Assembly (NCBI GenBank): GCA_944470555.2
Contig: OX104127.1
Coordinates: 98,418,708-98,482,707, forward strand
Origin: Heterobilharzia americana
Lineage: Eukaryota > Platyhelminthes > Trematoda > Strigeidida > Schistosomatidae
DNA: 64,000 bases
Reading direction: 5' to 3'
Below, piece after piece: positions 1 to 11,827 of this stretch. Numbering within the stretch: position 1 is the stretch's first letter; each line of letters starts with the position of its first letter. The notes beneath the pieces are model-generated. The model had not been told where the DNA came from, did no database searches, and saw only the letters and a list, made by a program, of their open reading frames with translations. Made by a program: the position numbers and the translations under genes.

Positions 1-1060
1 TTAAGCCAGGAAATGATCTGCTATTTTCTATCCTTTTCGCCGCATATTCACGAATAGACAGATAAGATGGTGATTTCTTTGCGAAATGAAATTCTTTGCC
101 TCCATCGTCTGTACTTTCTATCTCACTCCACAGCTTCTTGAAATGTTAAGAAAAAAAATATCAAGTCTGGTGTAGACTTTCAGGAGGGCAGCATTTGTCG
201 AGACAGAATCTGAAATAACTCGCGACACTTGTGATAGTGTTATCTAAAACTTCATCAAAAAATGTGTGCCAGTCTGTTTCTTTAGGTATGTTTCTCAAAC
301 GTAGTATATTTTTCAGTGAGTAGCTTCTGCATTGAACTTATTTGAGAAGACATCCAAATGCTTTCTTATGTAACTTGACGTATACTTTGAGCGAAGGGGA
401 TGAAATACAGTCGTTATTCTTCAGTGGAGCTTGTTTACGAGCCTCAAATATGTCAAAGCCATTTGTGAACACTCTGTTGTCTGTTTTCAAGACAAGCAGA
501 AAAGCTAAACATCCTTTCATGATCGAATGATACCAGGAAACTGCAGTCTTAGGAATCGAAATCTCAACAGACTATAGACAAAGAGATACTTAGAATTGGA
601 GCAGTAAAGTCAGTAAACTTTTCATCAAAAGTTGACAGATCAAAGAAACTACAGTCAGGTGTGACATAAATGTTTGTTATGTATATCTGTTTGTATTTAC
701 TCAGATGTTAAGAACGATATTTATTGGTAATGCACTCAATTTTTTCGTTTGAGAAGCTAAAGCATAAAAAGTTAGAGGTAGACCAGTTCGTATTGATAAA
801 TGTTGCTACACCACCATATTTCTCCTTGGGAAAACATTGATCTTTTCGAAATAACTTGAAACAATTTAGACAAACTGAATCATCATCCTCATCATAAAGG
901 TTAAGAAGTCATGTTTCCTGCAGCATTGCTACGCCTGCTAAATATTTGTAGATGAGAGTGACTGAAGGTGACCAACTTTCTTCGTCAAAAGCCGGCAGTT
1001 TGTTCTCCGTATTTCGAGAATAATCGTTTAATATCAGGTCATACGCTTGACAGCCTGTTG
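1..1060 (-). mobile_element. Degenerate non-LTR retrotransposon, endonuclease region and start of RT linker (runs off left edge)
   Basis: Read from about 1050 down to 1 on the - strand, broken frames give a recognisable apurinic-endonuclease-type domain of a non-LTR retrotransposon. In order: an LQET motif followed by an in-frame stop where Trp is usual (about 905-920), GGVATFIN (about 800-825), IYITNIYVTPDCS (about 645-690), and an APLKNNDC stretch (about 430) where family members have APLG-SDH. Further left are two linker blocks, LRLRNIPKETDWHTFFDE (about 240-310) and KKLWSEIE (about 115-140), open for about 46 codons each. At least three in-frame stops and several frame changes show that it is dead. 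The reverse transcriptase would lie left of position 1. The motif wording differs from the RTE-like element at 16.8-20.0 kb, so this is another family, perhaps CR1-like. The clade is inference. Confidence 0.6.
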
Positions 1061-3139
1061 CCATGCACCATTAGACTTTTTCCTAATTTTTCTCAACCTG
1101 TAAAGAGGTAACTTGCAGTGATTTTAAAAATACGGGAGGGTATACAATGAGATCAAATGGCATTAATAAATTATTAAAAAAGAAAAGAAAGATGTTTCAT
1201 GCCATATATTTCGTGTTAAGAAGAGGTAACGCAAAGTTAAAGAAGGCTACCAAAGTCTAGTTGATAGCAGAAGAAAGAAATAACGTGAAATCATGTTCTA
1301 CCAAATATGTGGTTCCTGCTTTCCTAAGAAAACGTTTCTGAACTGAATTTGTATTCATGAGTTACTTTTCAACTGGGAAACCTAATAGTACTTTGTGACG
1401 ACGAAAGAAAGATTTTTTTGAAAACATTATTCAGTAAACAGCTCTTTAAGTGTATGATTTATCTAACAGGAGTACTTAAACTGTTTTATATCGTAGCAAG
1501 TTATGTACTTTTTGAAAATCTGTTTTATTGGGTAATGCGAAAATAATTTCAGTAATTGTCCTCGCCATAAATTCGGTAAGCGTCATCTTATGCAGTCGCA
1601 TAGCTTACATGGTATAGTGCCAAAAACATAACCACCAAGTTGGAGATATTTGACTCACAAATTTATGAGTATCTGTGTGCTGGACTGTCTAAGAAGATAT
1701 GAAAAACATAAAAAGTAACACTGAAGAAACTATCCTATACGAGTGCATAAATTTTAACACTCTAATGGTTTGAGTGTAGTTCAGAGTATTTTCACGCGAC
1801 CAGACAAATAACCTACATGAAATGACGACCAGTTGGACATATGAATGTAATTGTTTGAGGTTCAAAAGACCATGTATTACAGAATAAAAAGAGTCTCCAG
1901 TTAAGAAACTTGGTTTTAGTGGCATCATTGAAAAACACCGATGAAATCACCGTTGAATTATATTCGAGTGCGGTATGCAAAGGTCGACGTGCATAGCAAA
2001 CTAATAACTTTCAACCTGCTTTTGCAGGTAAATCATTGAGGAATAGAAGTGGTCCGAGAGACCCCGAAGTATTTATTAGTTCATATTGGTAACTGTGATA
2101 AAATAGGTTTGAGTTAAAGTTCAGCAATTAAGTGTTTAAAGTAGTCAATCAATCGGAGGATAGAAAAATTAGAATCTGGGTTTAAAAAATGGTGTAATAG
2201 CAAGAAAAATGGAGAAAGGGTAGTTACGCCTAAAACTGGGATGGCTGAGAATTAAAAGGGAATACGTACAGTAAAAATACACATGAAATTCGCTTCTGGA
2301 TGCAATTCTAGTTTTCATTTTTATATTGTCGAAATATGCGTTGCAAAAGCAACTGCTTACACTTGCATATAGAAAAATGGAAAATAAACAGACTGTAGTA
2401 GAGTGGTGTAATATACAGTTTCCACTGTTTCTCACTCTGTCTTGAATGCTACCTTTATAACCATAAAATAGTCTTAAATACGCTTGCACTAGCTAATTAG
2501 TTTTAATTTATTTTCTGTGATATTACGTATGAATGTGGAGCTTTTGAAATAAAACCGTTGTAGAGTAGATGTTCTACAGTTTTACACTTTGTCAGTATGT
2601 TTTAATACGAACGTTTCCCACTTATATTTATAGTGTTTCCTACGCGTAATTTTCCTAGTAGGATATAACTTCTACTGCCTAATTAACGATCCTAATGCTT
2701 TGGTAATTTTCGCCTACTAGATACTTTTATATGTCGGGAACCTAAACCTCAAAACTACTCAGTAAGTTAGTCCACTGCTTACAGCACGTTCTTTTATATA
2801 TTGATTTTGCACAGAAAATCTAGATTTTGTTCAGAATTTATCGAATTAAAAATTGTTAGGGTGGGGTCATATGTTTCTTGTTTACTGATCGTTTAATAAA
2901 ACCGCCGAAATTACTCAGTACTCGATCATCAGCTAGAGGGCATTCGTAAAACATTTCTGTCTTTTAATGGTCAACATCAGTTATTTCAGCTATAATGCGT
3001 CGATTGTCTCCAGCTATTCTATTTTAAGGATGCGATTTTTACTGGTTATTCAATTTACCCAATGTTTTTATTGATTTTCTGTATAGAATATAAAGGCATG
3101 TTGAATGTATGCGGTAAATTTTCTAAAGAAATACAGAAA
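1061..3139. other. 5' flank of the micro-exon gene, no gene recognised
   Basis: AT-rich sequence. The longest ORFs (79 and 106 codons, - strand) have no motif and are within chance expectation. An in-frame TAA at 2993-2995 bounds the reading frame that enters the first coding exon. The only regulatory signal I can point to is the TATA-like box at 3089. Confidence 0.5.
3089..3096 (+). promoter_or_regulatory. TATA-like box (TATAAAGG)
   Basis: TATAAAGG lies 51 nt upstream of the preferred ATG at 3140. Initiation about 30 nt downstream (near 3120) would give a 5' UTR of about 20 nt and would exclude the in-frame ATGs at 3062 and 3098. In AT-rich DNA such a match can be chance. A spliced-leader acceptor (TTTTCTGTATAG ending at 3086) is the alternative explanation of the 5' end. 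Confidence 0.35.
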
Positions 3140-3154
3140 ATGCGTGAAGTTAAC
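3140..3154 (+). CDS. Exon 1 coding part: start of signal peptide (MREVN)
   Basis: ATG followed by four codons, then the donor AAC|gtgagt. Unspliced, the frame hits TGA within nine codons, so a splice is required. Two upstream in-frame ATGs (3062, 3098) exist. I chose 3140 because it places an Arg-containing n-region directly before the hydrophobic core in exon 2 and fits the TATA-like box. Use of an upstream ATG would give an N-terminal extension and a signal-anchor-like protein. Confidence 0.5.
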
Positions 3155-3206
3155 GTGAGTGGTATTTGATTCGATTTGTTCACTGTGTATTTCATCTTTC
3201 CACTAG
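3155..3206 (+). other. 52-nt intron splitting the signal peptide
   Basis: Starts gtgagt and ends ttcatctttccactag. It is very short compared with the kilobase introns downstream. Very short 5' introns are known in schistosome genes. Confidence 0.55.
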
Positions 3207-3267
3207 GCCTTCCTGTACACTGCGGTTCTGATGTGTTTTTATTTATCTACCGTGTACAGTCAAACAG
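3207..3267 (+). CDS. Exon 2: hydrophobic core and cleavage region of signal peptide
   Basis: 61 nt, entering in phase 0 and leaving in phase 1, donor CAG|gtgagt, acceptor with a strong pyrimidine tract. It encodes AFLYTAVLMCFYL, a 13-residue hydrophobic core, followed by STVYS-QT, a good signal-peptidase site with small residues at -3 and -1. With MREVN from exon 1 this is a textbook signal peptide of about 23 residues, so the mature protein would start QT(G/E). Being the only exon with asymmetric phase, it sets the phase-1 rule for all that follow. Confidence 0.7.
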
Positions 3268-6200
3268 GTGAGTTATTCAAATAAATCAAACTTGTTTAGT
3301 ATACGATTTTACATCTCATAGAGTTGATTTTATCACAAGCTTCATTGGTTAGTTCAACAACATCTAAGTGATATGCCTAAATAAAATGTAACGGAAAGAA
3401 GTTGATTTGTTATTCAGATGTAGATTTGATGTGTGGAATACACCTTATACTGGATATCATTTAGTGATTTTGTATGGTTTTGATTTCTTTGTATTTAACA
3501 TCATATCCTAAGTCTATCTTATGAATTTCTGGCCGACTCGAACTTAAGGGAACTGTATACAAATCTTTTTGATGAAAAAAGAAAGCTGGGATACTTAGGG
3601 CGGACTGAATCCTACTAGATCTTTCGAGAGGTAAACCATCATTTTGACTGATTACATTTAAGACAACATGACATTCACACATGAAGACTTTCATCAACCG
3701 ATCAGTATTTAACGGTGAGGTTATGATAAGTATTTACGACCTGTTGTGCTATTCCTAGATCACTTGGAATGCCTAAGCATGAGTTATAGTTCTTGTCACG
3801 TTCTCTTATTGAAATTAGCATATAAATGTATACATTTATTTATTAGGATATGACTGAGAAAGATTTAACTCGAAGATATTTAGGCTGTATAATAATAGCT
3901 CAAAAACTACGGCGACAATGGAAAAGAGTGAAAAATTACTTCAGTGATACTTTTTGTTGTAAATGGTCTGTATGACATTAATCTACAGGCTCCCAACTAA
4001 TGCAGGTAGACGCATATCTCATACAACTTGAAATCATTAGATGGATGTTCACCTGACACTATACAGTTAGCAACTGCCTATAAGTGGGATGCCAATAAGA
4101 AAGCATCATGGCAGGGAATTCAAAAAACTATGATATGTAGAAACCCCTCCGAAAGAAATGAGTTAATCGATTGAAATTTCCGATATTTTCATGGAAAGAT
4201 GTCACTGACCCGTCACTACTTCGGCTTAGGTACTCAACGGGAAATTTGCAGATATTTTTCGAGTTTTGGTACTGAATAAGTGAATCAGATTACTTTAAAG
4301 TGAACTTAAACCTGAGGATTCTATTTTGATTATACTGACTTGCTGTATATCTTTCGTGATTTTGTTTTATTACTACTTTAAGAATGGGTCAATTAGTATG
4401 GCTTTCTGATACAAACGTCTTGTTCACCCACCAAATAAAAACTTTAAGAAAAACAACTTATGCTCAGAACTGACTAGTATTTTCAGTAACTCATGCATAT
4501 CAAACATTAAAATAAACAAGGACATGATCTGTCTTTGTTTGTATTACAACCAACCAAAAAAACAGTAAAAGGCCTTCAGCGAAGTCATTACCAATTTAAT
4601 ATTCCCTACCTTTTGGTTTGTTTGATTTACGACACTAGCCAACTATAACTATCTGATTAACACCCTTCATCCAATGAATTGATTGGGGCAGCGAATAAGT
4701 CAATTTTGAAGTAATATGGAAGGCTGGTGTGTGGTTTTCGGTGATCAAAAAAAAATCATAGTGAGAAGAACCATTGTAGTTCATTATCTAATTTCTTTTT
4801 TTAAGTAAACCAAGTATATGTTTTCAGACTAACTCGAATTATTTTCTCAGAACCACACTGTAGGTTTTCTTGAGTCCCCTTCATATGCGATTTTATGAGG
4901 ATTTCCATATCATACGAAATCTGACTTCAACAGTTAAACATACTAAAGAAATCAGTGGAAAATATACAGCATGAGAGTTATTGCATCTACGTAACAATAT
5001 CCTTTAAGCAGTAATCAAAAGTGGACTAGATTAATCTGATTTCACTTTGTGATTGAATAATGAATAACATTTTTCATAATCTTTGTTCATAAATGTAGAT
5101 CCCAAACCATATAAGTTTATTAATTTTGTCCCATTATGCAAAGAAATTTGATGCATTACATTTCAATAGATAAGGTTGGAATAAAGTGTTGAATAGTTTG
5201 AAAAAAGGTCTAGAATTGGGTATATGATATTTATTATTTTGGCTATTTTATTTCTCAATGAATGTAGAACTAAACAAATTTGTTTTAACCATCGTTTCAC
5301 TACTTATTGTTAGTAGCTTTACCAAAGGTATAGTTATACCACTTTGATAAAACTATTAGCATCAACTAGCAAAACTCCAGTTGAAACAAATTTAATTTGT
5401 CCTAAATTTGTTGGGAAATACAAATATCATAACAATAAAGCGTTAAATATTCACACTGATATTGATGCAGACAAAATCGCTCATTGTTTCTCAAATAGCT
5501 ACTAGAGCTTCAATTCGAATGTAGTGTGCGGCTACGTGACTGACTCATCAGTCACTAGCCATTTTGTATTCTAGCCAGTTTTGACTTCTGAAAGTGGCTA
5601 TCGAAATGGGTAGCGTAATAAGTGCATCACGAAAATAGTTCGTATTCTGATGGAGTTATTTTAAGAACTGCAAGTGCGTATGCAAAAATGTCAGTTGTGC
5701 CTCAGATTTACCTAGATATGTGTGAAATTGATCATCTCGAAGTTAATTTTTAATGAAATTTCTGAATCAGTTTGCATTCAGTTAATTCCGTCTGCAAAAG
5801 AATGAAGTAGAAACTTTGAACTCCTTAATGTTTGAGATAGAGAAAAGGCTTTAAATACTTTTCTTTCTTTTAGTGTGTAGCGAAAAAGAGCCACTGAAGA
5901 CTTTAGTAAATAAATCTGTTAATTGAAAACAACTCAGTGACACACATTATAGTCACTGAACTTTTTAGTTTCTGAAGGATTTAATGCTTCATCAAAGTTC
6001 ATGCTCTAAACAAAACATAGACCTTAGTAAATGATAGTGCGTAGTCAGAATGAACTTTTTAACCAGAATACAGTTTGAAGTCCACTGGTTTGCTTTAATA
6101 CAGACTGAGTAGTTTGTGTACAAATGAGTCCCTAGATTCAACAAACCAATGGGATGCCTGCTAGCAGAACAATGATGAAATTGAAATGATGACTTGGAAC

Positions 6201-8271
6201 CTGATTAAGCTTAGTATCGTAATATAAATTCAACTCTTCTTAGAGAATGATGGATAAGAATAACTTACAAGGAAAGTAGAAGTTGGACATACAAGTGAGT
6301 TATGGCCTGATCTAACTGCAAGATACGTGATAAATCTAAGCTCTTAAAGTACTTCTGTGAACTGAAGGAATTCAGCGGAAACGTGAACCCAGCATATGGC
6401 ACCAAACTGAACGTATGAAATAACTGATTACGTCTGTTCCTCCTAATTTAGGAACGTACTACTTTGATTTCTGTTACACCTGTAGAGCAGTTGCAGAATT
6501 ATTTGCTAGTAGTCCTTTGATTATAAGTTAGTTAGCTGGTATCGCATGGTAACTTTGAATAAAAAGTAATCAGTAGTCTAGAGAATTTAACGAAGCTTTA
6601 AATTAGGATGGCTCAGGAAGATGGTTTAAAAACTAGAAAAAGAGAAGACTACTCGTTAAAAGTGAATATTGTCAGGAAACTCTAGTGTGATAATCAGCAA
6701 TGATAAAACGATGTCCAAAGGAATATTTTTTTTGATTGTAAAACTATGAACCAGTTATTAGTTGTTTTATCGAAGATTCTGACCTATAATTATTTCGTGA
6801 TCTTTTATATACAGTACCACATCAAGCATTCTTTTCTAGAGTGGAAAGACTAATTTGACAAATTTCTTTAGAAAGACCTGTGATTTCAGCTGCCGTTTTC
6901 TCGAAAAAGTTTTCTTCGGTAATTATCCCCTAAGCCTTTGTTACTGCCAGGTTTTTAATTCACGCTGTGGATAACTGTTTACTTTCATTTCGCCTTGCTT
7001 ATTGTTCAACTTGCATTAAACAAAAAGTACATTCATTTCACAAGAATTATATAAACGAAGCGATCAAAAGCAGATGTAAATAACAAAAATTGTATAAAGG
7101 ATCGCTTCTCTACAAAAATCCGTCGACTGGTGAGATCCTTGATCGAAAAATTCATTATTAATTACAGTAAATGAATAACATCTTGAAGAACATGTACTTT
7201 TTAAACTGATCTTTGAAGACCACGTCGAAACGTTGTTATGTTCTGAGTAACTAGATATGTCATTTTTACTAAAACTGTTGAATAAACAAATACAGAGGCG
7301 TTTTATGCCGCCGATTTAATGAGTTATGGATAAACATCTTTTTGTACTTTGACTATCAAACGCCGTTATCTAGTGACTCTGATACCATTGGGTTATTGTG
7401 CCTAATAAGAATTTTTAAACGAATTTCAAATGCAAAACTTTTTGTTCCTATGTTGTTAGCTTCGAGGAATTAATATTTTACATCGAAATCGCTGGTGAAT
7501 GCTGTAAAAGAGTGAGGAATAAGTTAGTTGGAAAGTGGTCGTAAATTAAACGTTTACTGATGCTGTCTAGAATTTCGTATTTATTTGAAAGCCTAGTCAT
7601 CCTATCAATCAGCATTTGAGGTGTAAAGCGTTAAGTATTTCGACGCCTACTTAAGTAACTGATATTTTTACTTATATACATTCTTTTCTATTACTTAGTA
7701 TAGTCTTAATTGTGAGCGTTGTGAACTGTAGTGTTCTGGCATTTTCAATGTCACTTACTACCAACAGTCAAAAAACCTAGCTGTATTTAGAATCCGTGTA
7801 AATGTACTTCAAACTTATTATGGGAAAGTCTACTAATGATTCATAAGAAGGTTGTAGTTAGTGTGACTGATATTCAGGCTCAAGAACTCACCCAATGAAA
7901 AACTTTACAGGCTAAAAGTTTTTGTGGACACAACTAGAAGGGATAACCAAATCTGTCAAATACTATAGAATAACAGACAGGTTAACAACATACGTCCAGG
8001 CCAGCCACGATGGAATGTAAAAATACAGTAGTGTCAGTGGTTCATCTTACCCATACATATAAAGAACGCCTAGTACTAAGAAGCAAAATGAATCACTAAA
8101 CTCCTTGGAAGACAATTTTTGAAAGGGTTTTGTGAATATACGATCAAGAGTCATACTGCTTGGGTGGGAGTGACTGATAATAGCAAATGAATCATTTCCT
8201 AGGTTGAAAATTTTTATTTTAGCACCTCTGGTCATTCTGAACATTATTTGCATATTGTTATTTATTTGCAG
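3268..8271 (+). other. Intron, 5.0 kb, nothing recognised inside
   Basis: AT-rich, without an ORF above 78 codons, mobile-element motif or tandem repeat that I could identify. One pseudo-exon (6244-6294) was examined and rejected. Confidence 0.5.
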
Positions 8272-8316
8272 AGACATTTGAAAAACCTAAAGATACACCT
8301 TTACAACAAAAAGACA
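8272..8316 (+). CDS. Micro-exon 3, 45 nt
   Basis: Acceptor ttgttatttatttgcag, donor ACA|gtaagt. In phase 1 it reads TFEKPKDTPLQQKD and joins exon 2 through a GAG (Glu) codon. Phase 2 contains a stop; phase 0 is open too. The peptide is polar and Lys-rich, right behind the predicted cleavage site. Confidence 0.72.
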
Positions 8317-10044
8317 GTAAGTTTTCCGTGAATACGTAAGTTCTCCATTTGTTTGCATTACTGGCTATTTGGAAATGCTGTCGTGCCTAAGTGAAGCAAC
8401 TGTAATTTGCAAAACTGACTTGCTTTTTTCACATATGCAAATAAGTAGAATCAAAATCTTTATTCGAATTGGGTACTTTGAAAATTTAGCGGATATTTGC
8501 AATCATAAAAACAGGAAAATAAATTATGGATAATTGGATTCATAGTCACTCCGTAAATTTCACGTGTGCTGGATAATGTCCACACAGATTATTTTATGAA
8601 GCATAAAATTTCAGAGATTGAGTTATGCAAATTTACTTCCAAGGTTGTTCATTGAGATCTTGATGTCTATCCCATTCAAATCCAAGTGTCGAGTAAACCA
8701 TATCAATTCATACTCATTTGACAGATGCAACATACTTGAGGAAATATGTTTGAATAAACAGTTATTCCTATCTGTAGACTTTTGTAAAAATTATTTAGCT
8801 TTCTTAGTAGGCACTATTAAGGGCAGTTGGTAAAAGATAACACTCTTTAGGGCGTTCGTGGTACACAGTACAAATCATCGTGCTAGATGACTTACTAACT
8901 AACTATCATCATTCACGTAGTATTAATCACTGAGGACTGGCATGTGATCTATTATTGCCCTGAAGAAATCTATTTTAAATATTTTCACGATAGCTGATCC
9001 TAAACAGTCATCTCAAAAGATAAAAAGAATCCAAGAACTTTGAATATCTAGTCCATAGCTGTTACGAATGTCGTGGAAGAATATGAGAGCCAAGACTGAT
9101 ATGTTCATCATGAAAGTAAGTTTCAGTTTAGTTCCAGCGTGTTTATAAAATGAAGACATGGATTTCTTGAATATTTCGCTGTTTATATCATCACGTCTAT
9201 AGAAAAGTGTTGGAGGGTGTGGCATATACAGCAAAATGTTCAGAAAACTTTGTCTTGATTTCACAAACACAATAGGACTGTATTCAAACTTACGTTCTTA
9301 AGTGGTGAAATTTCTGACAGACGTAACTCAAAAACACGAAAGTTCACTCTTTTGAAAGACGTTCGAAATCCAAGACCAAACTCATTTATGAAGGCTGTTG
9401 TAGGTAATACTATGTCAGACTTCGGTTGATAGGAAAGTATTACTATTCACATTACTGATGCCCCATAAGTTGCACATTAATAGATAAAAGTGGGTAGATT
9501 ACATCGTTTTTAATTTTGTTTGTATGGAAATAAGAGAGCTAATAATTAAATGCATCAATGTACAGTAATTGATGCCCGCTGTATAAAAGATGACTCGCTG
9601 GATTCAGCAGATTAGAGGATAACTCTTTCGGGTTTGAAGTGTTGAGTGCTGAGTTCCAGTCACACTTTGAACGTAATAACTCACTAGGATGTAAGCACAT
9701 GAGGATTACAAGTTAGAAATAGTAAAAAATGCACGTCCTGAATTTTCTCTGACAGCCGTCAGCCAGTGAATTACACAAACAGCTGGTAATCAGTGACTAC
9801 AACATTCCTCAGATATTTTCGCAAATGTAGCCAAAATTGTGTACAAAATTTGACCGCATCATACGCAGGAGGATTCTGAAAGGCGTTTCTGTTGAAAGGT
9901 TATACAAAGCGAATGAATTTGCCAATGTTTAGGTTTTTCAAAATTTGGAGAGTTTTCATTACTACTTTTAAAATTATTCAGAACAGCAACGTAGTAGTTC
10001 AACAGTATTTATAGGTTTGCAAGTAATATTCATGAAAAAGGCAG

Positions 10045-10067
10045 TATATATATATATATATATATAT
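10045..10067. repeat. (TA)n microsatellite
   Basis: Uninterrupted TA dinucleotides, about 11 copies. A second, shorter TA run near 10495 is likewise followed by AGTTTAA within about 20 nt. Confidence 0.9.
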
Positions 10068-10319
10068 GTCTACATGTAAGTTTAAAAGGATTATTACATG
10101 AACGTGCCCATAAGAGGAGGCTATAAATAAAAGAGCGATTCGACTTGTTATTTCATCGTCAAACAATCAAGCGGCAAAAATAAAAGATCATACAACACTG
10201 GCAGGAGAAATAGCCCGTGACATATGTTAAAACAAGAGACTAGAATGGGAGTTCTAAGAAAAACATCTAGAAAACTATCGGGAGAATAGACATATAAGAA
10301 GCCATAAAAATATTTCGAA

Positions 10320-10480
10320 TGAAATAAATGGGAATTTGAGGGGGAAATATTGCACGAAAGTGGAAAAAATAGAAATGGAAGTGTGGAAAGAAGATGAGAG
10401 GGAGGGAGAAATCAACTAAATATAACAGGAAAGAAATCGGAGGGAAGACGAAACCAAAAGTAGAAATCCGTGAAGAAACA
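10320..10480 (+). repeat. Purine-rich low-complexity block
   Basis: About 160 nt dominated by A and G (GGAAA, GAGGGAG, AAGAAATCGGAGGG). No coding sense. It lies between the two TA runs. Confidence 0.6.
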
Positions 10481-11001
10481 TTCCAATGTATATGTATATA
10501 TATATAAGTTTAAGAGCGAAAAAGGTGAAGGATACACTATTAGCATGTAACGTCAGCAAATTCTCATAGAAAAAGATTGGTCTTGAAGTGCGAACTACTG
10601 AGGAATTGCTTCACAGCTCAGGATGTTTGCCACATGGTTATGGGCTAGTGTTGTTGTTTTATACAGGGTAATATACATTGCTTCACATTTCCATTGAAAC
10701 TAATGCAGTGAGTCTGGTTGTGCTGAATTCAGAGTACCGCCTTTCAAATCGTTTTGTGATGGGTGTCTACACGCACAAGTTTGACCCCGGAGAGGCCAGT
10801 CAAATATGCATGTTCAGTGCTGCATTGTTGCCTTTTGAAATTACTGGGAATACACATACTTTTCAAACTACCATTCTGTGGATAATTTGGATTGCCCGAA
10901 TGCAAGCTACAACAAATGTAGTAAAAAGTAGTTATCAAATCAAATCTCAGTCGGAGAGATCATTCGAAAACCTTTGTTTTTGTATTTGTGTTTATTGACA
11001 G

Positions 11002-11049
11002 ATTCAACAGTGAATCCAGTGAATGTGGCAGCCTCTCTGACAAACAGCA
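11002..11049 (+). CDS. Micro-exon 4, 48 nt
   Basis: Strong acceptor (gtatttgtgtttattgacag), donor GCA|gtgagt. Phase 1 reads STVNPVNVAASLTNS. The junction codon with exon 3 is AAT (Asn), creating an N-S-T glycosylation sequon across the splice. Phase 0 has a stop; phase 2 is open. Ser/Thr/Asn-rich, as expected for a secreted glycoprotein. Confidence 0.75.
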
Positions 11050-11815
11050 GTGAGTTCAAGTATAATAGAATGATTGTTACAAGGTTACAGCTTGGAGGAT
11101 GTCGCCTTAGACAAATAAATATCTCGCCAGACGAGTGACTTGTGTCCATGTGAACTTATGAGTGACACCAGTCAGGTCTCGTTTTCGCAAACCCTGACAT
11201 ATCCAATATGTGCTACATTTGTTCGTTTTTGTCCACTCGACTCACATGTTTCGGTGATTACATGCTGCTTGACAGCTAAGCATGAACTGTTTCTTAGGTA
11301 TCATGTGGTAGTTTACTAGAATAAACTAGACATTCCGGAATGAGGTATTCATGCGATTTGCATCAATCTTATGTTGAGGGTTGTAGAAAGTTGGTTGACA
11401 TTCTCTCGATAATGATGAATCGACAACTGTGAAGTTAATGACTGTGCACAAAAATAAGCACAGGGAGATCAATGTTCATGTCTATGAAACACTTTTTCTG
11501 TGAAGTTTGTGCTGAAGGTGTCAAACAGTGTATGTCCGCCGAAAATTCATTTCAAACTGTCCTAGCCTCTTTGTGTTCACTGGGAATAACTAGGATAACA
11601 AACACTTCCACTAACTATGAGAATAAAACCAAGTTGGTCTTGCATTGCATGATCGCAAATGTTTCAGAAGGAGGAAGTCGATGAATCGCGTTTAGTTCTG
11701 AGTTAGACAGCGAGATGACTTGTTGTTAATGACTTTATTCAGTATACTGAACTGTTACTTACTGATTGTGTGGTAGTGGATAGTGAGCCTATTTGTATTT
11801 TCTCTAAATTTTCAG
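11050..11815 (+). other. Intron, 766 nt, nothing recognised
   Basis: Unique-looking AT-rich sequence between micro-exons 4 and 5. Confidence 0.5.
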
Positions 11816-11827
11816 GTCAGCGATCAG
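11816..11827 (+). CDS. Micro-exon 5, 12 nt
   Basis: GTCAGCGATCAG between a good acceptor (ttttctctaaattttcag) and a perfect donor (gtgagt). It adds Ser at the junction plus QRS. Too short for frame evidence; the call rests on both splice sites being strong, the length being a multiple of three, and the position in the series. Confidence 0.5.

Larger units (their letters stand above)
8317..11001 (+). other. Intron, 2.7 kb, with TA microsatellite and purine-rich block
   Basis: Holds a (TA)n run at 10045-10067, a purine-rich stretch at about 10320-10480 and a second short TA run at about 10490-10506. No coding content recognised. Confidence 0.5.

Noticed and set aside
6244..6294. 51-nt exon-like segment (acceptor caactcttcttag, donor gtgagt)
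   Set aside because: Stops in all three phases.
10667..10707. 41-nt exon-like segment with strong acceptor ttgttgttttatacag
   Set aside because: Phase 1 begins with TAA; length not a multiple of three.
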